DNA from: Sphingomonas faeni
GTDB lineage: Bacteria; Pseudomonadota; Alphaproteobacteria; Sphingomonadales; Sphingomonadaceae
Assembly: GCF_024273235.1 (NCBI RefSeq)
Contig: NZ_JANBVH010000038.1
Location: 1-40,337, forward strand
Direction of reading: 5' to 3'
Length of the DNA stretch: 40,337 nt
Part shown: one piece after another, positions 33,884 to 40,337 of the stretch
Layout of the letters: each line of letters starts with the position of its first letter
Numbering within the stretch: position 1 is the stretch's first letter
The notes under the pieces: generated by a model
Database searches by the model: none
What the model saw: only the letters and a program-made list of their open reading frames with translations
Told to the model about the DNA's origin: nothing
Position numbers and translations under genes: made by a program

Positions 33884-34681
33884 ATGAAGACACTTAGCAT
33901 CTTGCTCGCCGGCCTTTCGGCCTTTTCTGCCACCGCCGGTGCGGCGCTGCCGAAGGACCAGCTCGGCTCGCCGATGTTCGGTTATGTCGGCAAGCAGGTG
34001 TTCGGCGAAAACGCGGTCGTCCGGTTCGATCCGCGAGTGAAGGTCGACTTTCCGAAGATCGCGGAAAATCAGCGCTCCTTTCCGGTCCAGGTCGATGCGC
34101 GCGGTATACCCGACGTCATGCGGATCGTGATCTTCGCCGATATGAACCCGATCCAGCAATCGATCGATTTCACTCTGGCGAATGCCGAGCCGTTCATCGC
34201 GACCCGGATCAAGCTCGATCAGCGCACGCCGGTGCGCGGAGCGGTACAGCTGAAGGACGGCAGCTGGCTCGTCTCGGGTGGCTGGATCGACGCGGCGGGC
34301 GGCGGCTGTTCGGCACCACCGGTCAGCCGCGTCAAGGGCGACTGGGCGCAGCATCTCGGCGAGTCCCGCGGGCGGCTTTGGGAAAGTGCCGGTGCTGCGC
34401 GTATCATGCTGTCGTTCCGGCATCCGATGGACACCGGCTTCGTCGACAATATCCCGGCCTATTATCTCGAACAGATAAAGGTCACGTCCTCGGGCGGCAG
34501 CGCGATCGGCACGGTTCATATGCAGGCGTCGGTTGCCGAGGATCCGGTCCTGACGCTCATGCCCAAGATCAAGCCAGGCGAGTCGGTCTCGTTCGACGGC
34601 CGTGACACCAACGGCATCGAATACGCCGGCACCTTGACCGCAGCAACGGTGAATGCAGCAGTGCAGGGAGCAGGTCGCTGA
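33884..34681 (+). CDS. Quinoprotein-dehydrogenase-associated SoxYZ-like carrier
   Basis: The 265-residue precursor (ATG at 33884) has a Sec signal (about 1-20). The SoxY-like first half ends in a Gly-rich loop with a single exposed cysteine (AAGGGCSAPP, Cys142). The SoxZ-like second half (RIMLSFRHPMDTGFVDNIPA, GESVSFDGRDTNGIEYAG) follows. In Sox systems such a cysteine arm carries sulfur intermediates. This fused form recurs beside PQQ dehydrogenases without other sox genes, and its cargo is unknown. It overlaps the following hydrolase gene. Confidence 0.88.
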   Translation: MKTLSILLAGLSAFSATAGAALPKDQLGSPMFGYVGKQVFGENAVVRFDPRVKVDFPKIAENQRSFPVQVDARGIPDVMRIVIFADMNPIQQSIDFTLANAEPFIATRIKLDQRTPVRGAVQLKDGSWLVSGGWIDAAGGGCSAPPVSRVKGDWAQHLGESRGRLWESAGAARIMLSFRHPMDTGFVDNIPAYYLEQIKVTSSGGSAIGTVHMQASVAEDPVLTLMPKIKPGESVSFDGRDTNGIEYAGTLTAATVNAAVQGAGR

Positions 34682-35628
34682 TTCACCGACGAGCATTCGT
34701 CGGCGGCTGCCTGGCGAGCGTTGCAGCAATGCCGGTCGTGGCAGCCGCGTTTCAATATGGCCTGAAACCGGAGGTCGTCGCCGATGGCATCTGGGTGGTG
34801 CGCGGCGCCGACGACGCGATCCTGATGGGCAATGGCGGCGCGATCGCCAACGTCACGATCCTTGATACCGCGGACGGCGCAGTGCTGGTCGATGCGGGTC
34901 CGTCGCTGCGCTATGGTACCGAGCTGACCGCGCTTGCAAAAAAGCTGACCGGCAAGCCTGTCGCGCGCGTCTATCTGACCCATCTTCACCCCGATCACAC
35001 CTACGGTGATGCCGCGTTCCAGCCTCCGCAGATCGCCGGGACACCCGCGCTGATCGCCGAGCTCAAAAGCGAAGGGCCGGGCTTTTCGGATGGCATGTAC
35101 CGCCTGCTGGGCGACTGGATGCGCGGGACCGAGCTGCACATCCCCGGTCATGTGATCGCTACGCCCAGCGAGACGATCGGCGGCCGCACGCTCCGGCTCC
35201 TGGCGTTGGCCGGGCACAGCGGCGCAGACCTTGCGATCTATGACGAAGCGACGAGGACGCTGATTGCCGGCGATCTGGTGTTCCACGATCGTGCGCCATC
35301 GACGCCGCATGCCGACCTGCCGCACTGGCGTACGTCGCTCGATACGCTGAAGGGGTTGGGACAGCTCCGGGTGATTCCCGGCCATGGGCCGATCGATTCT
35401 ACGCCGCACGCCGCGATCGACCAGACCCGCGACTGGATAGACTGGATCGATATGGCGTTGACCGACGCGATCCAGGCTGGATTAGATCCAGTCGAAGCCG
35501 GCGAGATCGCGATCCCGCCACGCTTCACTGCGATGAAGGCCGCGCGCTATGAGCTACAGCGGTCGGTGTCGCACTTCTATCCGGGTCTTGAGGAACGATC
35601 GCTGCCACTGGTGGGCAAGCGAGCCTAG
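34678..35628 (+). CDS. Quinoprotein relay zinc metallo-hydrolase (SoxH-like), probable CTG start
   Basis: Translation from CTG at 34678 (overlapping the upstream TGA as CTGA, AGGGAG about seven bases before) gives 316 residues beginning IHRRAFVGGCLASVAAMPVV, a good Tat-like signal. ATG at 34729 would remove the Arg-Arg region. The metallo-beta-lactamase core has THLHPDHTYGDAAF (His102, His104, Asp106, His107), AGHSGADLAIY, IAGDLVFHDRAPS and IPGHGPI. Relatives pair with the SoxYZ-like carrier in quinoprotein loci. The substrate is unknown; a persulfide or thioester on the carrier is a guess. Confidence 0.85.
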   Translation: MIHRRAFVGGCLASVAAMPVVAAAFQYGLKPEVVADGIWVVRGADDAILMGNGGAIANVTILDTADGAVLVDAGPSLRYGTELTALAKKLTGKPVARVYLTHLHPDHTYGDAAFQPPQIAGTPALIAELKSEGPGFSDGMYRLLGDWMRGTELHIPGHVIATPSETIGGRTLRLLALAGHSGADLAIYDEATRTLIAGDLVFHDRAPSTPHADLPHWRTSLDTLKGLGQLRVIPGHGPIDSTPHAAIDQTRDWIDWIDMALTDAIQAGLDPVEAGEIAIPPRFTAMKAARYELQRSVSHFYPGLEERSLPLVGKRA

Positions 35629-35676
35629 CGTTCTGCCCTCGTCCGGTCGAGATACAGCTTGCACGGCATTGTTGTG

Positions 35677-35717
35677 CCGCGAAGGCGAGAGCCCAGTCTG
35701 GAGCCTCGCTTTCGCGG
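35677..35717. terminator. Hairpin between convergent metallo-hydrolase and TonB receptor genes
   Basis: CCGCGAAGGCGAG and CTCGCTTTCGCGG form a 13-base stem with one G-U pair and a 15-base loop. Similar hairpins recur between genes in sphingomonads as far as I recall, so it may be a repeat that also works as a bidirectional terminator. Confidence 0.55.
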
Positions 35718-35762
35718 GGAGACATGCTGTTTTCTCGCACAAGACGAGCGCCGACCAAGACC

Positions 35763-38243
35763 TCAGAACCGCACTTTGGCGCCGACCTGGATCGAGCGTG
35801 GGGCACCCGGTGCATAGAAGGTCGACGACGCTAATGGCCGTTCGCCGTCGATCACCGGCCCGGCAAACGGTCGCGCGACGAAGTTGCCGCTCGCATCGAA
35901 CCCGGTCGCGCCCAGTTGCGCGGCGGTCGCATAGCGCTTGTCGAACGCGTTGTTGAGCTGTGCGAAGATCGTCAACTGGCGGGCCGGGCGGATCTCCGCG
36001 CCAAAATTGACGACCGCATACGCGTCGGTCTTGCCCTCGCCGAGGTAGTACACCCCGTCGGGCTCATGCTCGTTGTTCTCGTTGCCGCGCGCATACACGC
36101 CCGAAATCGCAATCATGTCGGCACTGAGCGATAGCATCTCTACCGGTTTCCAGCGTGCGCCGGCCTTCAAGATGTGTCGCGGGATCAGTGGGACGCGATC
36201 ACCCTTCTCGATGTCGATCTCGCCTTCGAATCCGGGCGCGACGTGCTCGCTCGAACTGTTGCCCGAGCCGTCGACGGTCTCGCCATTGCGATAGGTCGCG
36301 TCGAGCAGCGTGTAGTGGCCGGTCAGGTGAACCGGGCCGACATCGCCGGCGAGATCGACGTCGATACCCTGGCGGCGAGTTTTCCCGAAATTGCGAAAAT
36401 AGCCGAAGCCCGCGGTATCGTCGGCAACGAACAGGATGTCGTTCCGACTGACAGTGCGGAATGCGCCGAGACGCAGCGCGATACCGTGGAGGTCGGCGTT
36501 GATGCCCGTCTCGACGGTGCGCGCAACGACCTGGTCGAGCGGCGGATCGCCCGCCAAGGCGTTGGGCAGGCGGCAGGGGCTCTCGGGGTCCGCGCAGCCA
36601 AGTTCGATCGCCGATGGCGCACGGCTGGTCTGGGCGAGCGCCGCATCGATCGCGAAGGTCTCGGTCGGACTCCAGCGCAGCGCGATCGCCGGGTTCACGC
36701 GGTCGAACTTGTGGTCGCCGTCGAGCGATCCGGTACCGCCACCGGGTTGAAGCCCATCGCGGTTATGGACGACGGTGTGGTCATAGCGCGCGGACAGGTC
36801 GACATGCAGCGTCCGGCTGACGTCGAACGCATCGAGCGCATAGGCGCTGAGCGTGGTCGTGCGGCCGGTCAGGTCGACGCGCGCATCGAATGCGTGTTCG
36901 GAGTCCTGCGTCCCATCTGCGAACGCGCCCGCGCCGATAACCGGGACGATGCCGCGGTCGGGCGTGAGATAGCCGAATTGCGACGATTGGACGAACACCG
37001 AGCGACCGTTGACGTAGCTCGCGCCTACCGTCAGCGCGTTGAAACCGCCCCCGACTGGCGTCTTCAGCGTCAGCTCACCGGTCGCGCCGAACTCGCGCTG
37101 TCGTGTGTTCGAACGGTTGGCGAGCCCGTTGCACTTCTCGTTCGGCTCGCTGTTCAGCAGCACGTTGGCGATGCAGCGCCATCTGGGGAAGGGGGTGTTG
37201 GCCTGCGTCTCGGCCGCGACCGGGAAGCCGCTATATCCGGCCACGGTCAGTGCGGCGCGCTCGGCGGCGCTGGGTTGATACAGGTTCTCGCCGAGTGCAT
37301 CGTCGTTGATGTCGCCGTTGAACGTGCGCGTCCTGATGCTGCGGAAAAATGCGTTGCCGGCAAAGGAGAGAACGTCGGAAAACCGGTGGTCGCCCGTGAG
37401 GTTGATCAGGTACGCGGTGTTCCGGGTAGTGTCGGGATAGGTGTAGACGCTGGACCGATCACGTTCGAGCAGGCGCTGGTCCTGTAGCCCGTTGCCGTTG
37501 AGGTCGGTCTTCGCATAGCTTCCCGACAGCGCGACGTTGGTTTTCGTATCAGACCAGCCAAGCTTGCCGAATGCCTGCCCCGCCTCCGACCGCGAGACAT
37601 CGCGCCAGCCGTCCTCGGCAAAATAATCGCTACTCAGGAACCAGTTGAAACCGCTGTCGGCATTGCCGCCGGCCTGCACCTCGACGGTACGGCGATCGAA
37701 TGATCCATAGCTCGCCTCGATCTCGACACCGGGGTCGGATTTGCCATCCTTGGTCCGGACAGAGATCGCACCACCCAGCGAATTACGCCCGAACAGCGGG
37801 TTTGATCCTGGCACCAGAGTCATCGAACGGATTGCGGATTTGGGGATAAGGTCCCAACTGACGACGTCGCCGAACGGTTGGTTGACGCGGACGCCGTCGA
37901 CATAGACCGACAGCCCCTGCGGCGTGCCGAGCAGCGGCGATGCGGTGAAGCCGCGATAGTTTATATCGGGCTGCAACGGGTTGTTCTGGATGTCGTTGAC
38001 GAACACGCCGCCCGCCATCCGCTTCAGATAGTCGGTGATGTCGGTCGCGTGCGCGGCCTCGATCTCCTCGTCGCTGGTGGTCTGTGCCGGGAAGGGCAGC
38101 GTCCCTTCGCCGACGTCGGACAGCGGGGTCGCAGTCACGATGATTTCGGGGGAGAGGCCTGTCTGCGTTTGCGGCTGCGCGTGGCCAGCGGCCGGCATGA
38201 CAATCAGGGCGACACCGGCCAGCCAACGGAAACGGGTCTTCAT
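35763..38243 (-). CDS. TonB-dependent outer-membrane receptor
   Basis: The start at 38243 follows a GGGGGGA stretch; an ATG five codons upstream is less likely. The 826-residue precursor has a signal peptide (ending GHAQ). The plug domain covers about 35-165 (EIIVTATPLSDVGEG, ITDYLKRMAGGVFVNDIQNN, GLSVYVDGVRVNQPFGDVVS, PLFGRNSLGGAISVRT). A 22-strand-type barrel follows and ends SIQVGAKVRF. Extracellular loops have two Cys pairs (WRCIANVL with EKCNG; LGCADPESPCRLP). It would import a metal chelate or other large substrate. Its place at the end of a lanthanide-type quinoprotein locus makes lanthanide uptake possible, but no ligand can be read from sequence. Confidence 0.93.
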   Translation of the reverse strand: MKTRFRWLAGVALIVMPAAGHAQPQTQTGLSPEIIVTATPLSDVGEGTLPFPAQTTSDEEIEAAHATDITDYLKRMAGGVFVNDIQNNPLQPDINYRGFTASPLLGTPQGLSVYVDGVRVNQPFGDVVSWDLIPKSAIRSMTLVPGSNPLFGRNSLGGAISVRTKDGKSDPGVEIEASYGSFDRRTVEVQAGGNADSGFNWFLSSDYFAEDGWRDVSRSEAGQAFGKLGWSDTKTNVALSGSYAKTDLNGNGLQDQRLLERDRSSVYTYPDTTRNTAYLINLTGDHRFSDVLSFAGNAFFRSIRTRTFNGDINDDALGENLYQPSAAERAALTVAGYSGFPVAAETQANTPFPRWRCIANVLLNSEPNEKCNGLANRSNTRQREFGATGELTLKTPVGGGFNALTVGASYVNGRSVFVQSSQFGYLTPDRGIVPVIGAGAFADGTQDSEHAFDARVDLTGRTTTLSAYALDAFDVSRTLHVDLSARYDHTVVHNRDGLQPGGGTGSLDGDHKFDRVNPAIALRWSPTETFAIDAALAQTSRAPSAIELGCADPESPCRLPNALAGDPPLDQVVARTVETGINADLHGIALRLGAFRTVSRNDILFVADDTAGFGYFRNFGKTRRQGIDVDLAGDVGPVHLTGHYTLLDATYRNGETVDGSGNSSSEHVAPGFEGEIDIEKGDRVPLIPRHILKAGARWKPVEMLSLSADMIAISGVYARGNENNEHEPDGVYYLGEGKTDAYAVVNFGAEIRPARQLTIFAQLNNAFDKRYATAAQLGATGFDASGNFVARPFAGPVIDGERPLASSTFYAPGAPRSIQVGAKVRF

Positions 38244-38310
38244 GCTGCATCCCCCCAACGCCTGCGATCTGCGTCGCTGAGGAAACGATAACTTGGCTGA
38301 TCGACACTTG

Positions 38311-38328
38311 CCTGAGATCGGTCTCAGG
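38311..38328. terminator. Dyad between the OmpR-type regulator stop and the TonB receptor
   Basis: CCTGAGA and TCTCAGG flank TCGG, a perfect seven-base stem with a four-base loop, six bases past the regulator's stop. No T-run follows on the minus strand, so it could equally be an operator for the receptor gene. Confidence 0.45.
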
Positions 38329-38333
38329 TTACG

Positions 38334-39014
38334 TCATACCTTGGTCGATGGCACTAGCCGGAAGCCACGACCGCGCAGTGTCTCGATCGCCGGCGCTCCG
38401 CGAAGTTCGCTCAGTCGGCGGCGAAGATAGCCGATATAGACGTCGAGCGCGTTGTCGCTGATCCCGGCATCTGCGCCCCAGACAGCAGCGGCCAGCGCCA
38501 CTCGTGTCGCAGTGCCGCCATTGGCCGCGACGAGCCGCTGCAGCAGGTCGAACTCACGCCGGCTTAGCGCGAGCGGGCGGTCGTCGACCAGCGCATGCCG
38601 CGAAATCGGGTCGAGCGCGAGATTGGCGTAGCGCATTGGCGGCGGTGCGGCGTCCGCTCCCCGACGGACGATCGCCGCCAGTCGCGCGACGAGTTCTTCG
38701 AATGCGAACGGCTTGGGGAGATAATCGTCCGCCCCGCTGTCGAACCCGTCGAGCCGGTCCTGTAACGTTCCTCGCGCCGTCAACATCAGGATCGGCACCC
38801 GGATCCCGTCTTCACGCAGGGCCCGGCAAAGGTCCATCCCGTCACGGTCGGGAAGGCCCACGTCGAGCAGTGCGGCGGCAAATCCGCCGGTTCGCAGCAT
38901 CGTCGTCACCTCCCGCGCCGCGCGTTCCCAGGCAACCTCATACCCGCGCGCGGTCAGTCCGCGGCTGACGAAACGGCCGATGCCGGCATCGTCCTCGACC
39001 AACAGGATCTTCAT
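38334..39014 (-). CDS. OmpR/PhoB-type response regulator
   Basis: The 226-residue protein has a receiver domain with Glu-Asp-Asp (VEDDAG), the phospho-acceptor Asp51 (ALLDVGLPDRDG), LMLTARG and the Lys of LPKPFAFEEL. It ends in a winged-helix DNA-binding domain (PLALSRREFDLLQRLVAANG, SDNALDVYIGYLRRRLSELR, IETLRGRGFRLV). Its ATG overlaps the kinase gene stop, as usual for a pair. It may control the adjacent TonB receptor gene. Confidence 0.95.
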   Translation of the reverse strand: MKILLVEDDAGIGRFVSRGLTARGYEVAWERAAREVTTMLRTGGFAAALLDVGLPDRDGMDLCRALREDGIRVPILMLTARGTLQDRLDGFDSGADDYLPKPFAFEELVARLAAIVRRGADAAPPPMRYANLALDPISRHALVDDRPLALSRREFDLLQRLVAANGGTATRVALAAAVWGADAGISDNALDVYIGYLRRRLSELRGAPAIETLRGRGFRLVPSTKV

Positions 39015-40288
39015 ACTGGTACCAAGGGAAGGTCGATCGTCACGGTACAGCCGACGCTCAGGCCATTGGCGAGCGCGTTGGCGGCATGGATCGATCCGTC
39101 ATGCTGCTCGACGACCCACCGCGCGAGTGACAGGCCGAGCCCGGTGCCGCCCCGCGATCGCCCCGCATCCCCCTGGTAATAGGCGTCGAAGATCCGCGGC
39201 AAAGCCTCGTCCGCCACGCCCGATCCCTGATCCACCACATCGATCCGCGCCGCATCATCATTGGTCGTGAGCCGTACGGTAACGGTTCCCCCGAATGGCG
39301 AAAACTTTACCGCGTTATCGACGATTGCAAGCACCGCCTGTTGCAGCCACCGCGCGTCGCCCCGCACAGTCAGCGGCGGCACCATAGTCTCGACCGCCAG
39401 CGCTACCTCGGCCGAGCGCGCATAACCACGTGCGGCGTCGCCCGCCCCCTCTACCAGCGTCGCCAGATCGATCAGCTCGCGCGCGAGTTGAAGCTGACCG
39501 TCATCCGCGCGCGCCAAGGCTAGCAATTCAGCGATCCGGTGTTCGAGAAACTCGGCATTAGCGACGACGTGCCCGAGCGCCTCGCGCAGTGCACGTGGCT
39601 CGGCAGCGAAATCGGCCAGCGCTACTTCCGCTTCTCCCCGCATCACGGTGATCGGAGTCCGCATTTCATGGCTGGCTTTTGCAAAGAACAGCCGACGCGA
39701 TTGATCGATCATGGCAAGTTCCGCCGTCTTCTCCGAAACTTCATTGGCAAGCTGGCGATTGGCTGCGATCAACCCCAACGCTCCCAGCAACGCTGATCCG
39801 CCTGCCACCAGCACGAGTAGCACGGCCAGGATCGTCGTTCGCGCCCGCAGCCGGATCATGTCCGCGCCGATCCGCGCGGCTTCTGTGCGTTCCCGTGCGA
39901 CGATGCGGGAGACCAGGTCCGCGAGTTCGCCGCGCCGCTTCGGATCGCCGGCCAGCACAGCGAGATGGTCCGCATCCACCGCCTCACGCACCTGCGCTGC
40001 GTGTTCGTCGGAAGCGGTAGGTAACAGCGCCGTCTCGGTGCGGATCAATCGTGCATAGGCGTGGAGATGCGGGCGCAGCGCCGCAGCGTCCCCGGTGTTT
40101 GCCAGCGTTTCGATCCGCGACACGGCCGCAAGCTGCGCCTGCGCGATTCCGGCGCGGTCAAAGTTCCGTCCCGCACTCGCAAGGCTTAGGATGAACGCCG
40201 TCGCCAACGCTGCCAGTGATACCAACAGCGCAATGGAACACAGCGCAGCGAGCGTTAGTGGCTGACGTAGGCGAGTTTCAATCGACAT
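39011..40288 (-). CDS. Membrane sensor histidine kinase
   Basis: The 425-residue protein has two membrane helices (about 12-36 and 151-174) flanking a helical periplasmic domain of about 115 residues. The HisKA domain carries His207 (KASHEMRTPITVMRGEAEVA). The ATPase domain has VLAIVDNAVKFSPFGG, DQGSGVAD and GGTGLGLSLARWVVEQHDGS. It is the partner of the OmpR-type regulator. The stimulus is unknown. The gene starts 49 bases from the right edge of the window. Confidence 0.94.
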   Translation of the reverse strand: MSIETRLRQPLTLAALCSIALLVSLAALATAFILSLASAGRNFDRAGIAQAQLAAVSRIETLANTGDAAALRPHLHAYARLIRTETALLPTASDEHAAQVREAVDADHLAVLAGDPKRRGELADLVSRIVARERTEAARIGADMIRLRARTTILAVLLVLVAGGSALLGALGLIAANRQLANEVSEKTAELAMIDQSRRLFFAKASHEMRTPITVMRGEAEVALADFAAEPRALREALGHVVANAEFLEHRIAELLALARADDGQLQLARELIDLATLVEGAGDAARGYARSAEVALAVETMVPPLTVRGDARWLQQAVLAIVDNAVKFSPFGGTVTVRLTTNDDAARIDVVDQGSGVADEALPRIFDAYYQGDAGRSRGGTGLGLSLARWVVEQHDGSIHAANALANGLSVGCTVTIDLPLVPV

Positions 40289-40337
40289 GGCCCGATCCTA
40301 GTCGTCGCGCGCCGCCGAACAAGAAGGAGCATATTGA

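Noticed and set aside
33884..34681. Genuine SoxYZ of thiosulfate oxidation
   Set aside because: The fused form, lack of the canonical C-terminal GGCGG arm and the quinoprotein context point to the quinoprotein-associated carrier family.
36174..37487. 437-codon plus-strand frame over the TonB receptor
   Set aside because: No domain or start signal is visible, and the opposite strand is an unbroken receptor gene.

Overview
The window looks like chromosomal DNA from a high-GC alphaproteobacterium, most likely Sphingomonas or a close relative. This rests on codon use, the TonB receptor style, dense ATGA-coupled operons and the types of intergenic hairpin present. Every assignment was made by reading the sequence; no search was run.

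Positions 1-4250. A CLC-type anion transporter with fluoride-subfamily motifs runs off the left edge on the minus strand. To its right is a plus-strand operon encoding a DUF305 protein, a secreted YVTN beta-propeller, an ECF sigma factor and its membrane anti-sigma factor. An ECF-like promoter sits just ahead of the operon.

Positions 4295-9858. This is a sulfite-handling island. A cytoplasmic sulfite-oxidase-fold enzyme and an MgtC-like protein diverge from a LysR regulator, a TDT/TehA-type exporter, a Tat-exported SoxC/SorA-like sulfite dehydrogenase and a SorB-like cytochrome c. A 12-bp sequence recurs with one mismatch in front of both the regulator and the dehydrogenase, suggesting a shared operator.

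Positions 9859-13867. This is an accessory segment. It holds an AT-richer, repeat-bearing stretch, an AbrB/VapC toxin-antitoxin pair, an IS91-family element with a companion tyrosine recombinase, and a repeat-rich non-coding tail that ends at a proline iminopeptidase gene with a TTG start.

Positions 14815-38243. This is a nearly complete PQQ alcohol-oxidation regulon. It contains pqqABCDE (including the 26-codon pqqA), acetyl-CoA synthetase, an outer-membrane porin, a quinoprotein-associated beta-propeller, cytochrome c550, a substrate-binding protein, a quinoprotein alcohol dehydrogenase with the Asp-X-Asp signature of lanthanide-dependent enzymes, and a LuxR response regulator. It continues with a soluble hybrid histidine kinase, a FIST sensor protein, DUF779, an aldehyde dehydrogenase, pseudoazurin, an EthD-like protein, a Cys-X3-Cys-Trp rhodanese-like protein, a SoxYZ-like carrier, a metallo-hydrolase and a TonB receptor. 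The inferred pathway is periplasmic alcohol to aldehyde, then acetate, then acetyl-CoA, with electrons leaving through cytochrome c or pseudoazurin. A recurring CCAAAG-type motif in four of the intergenic regions may be the regulon's operator.

Positions 38334-40288 carry an OmpR-type two-component system.
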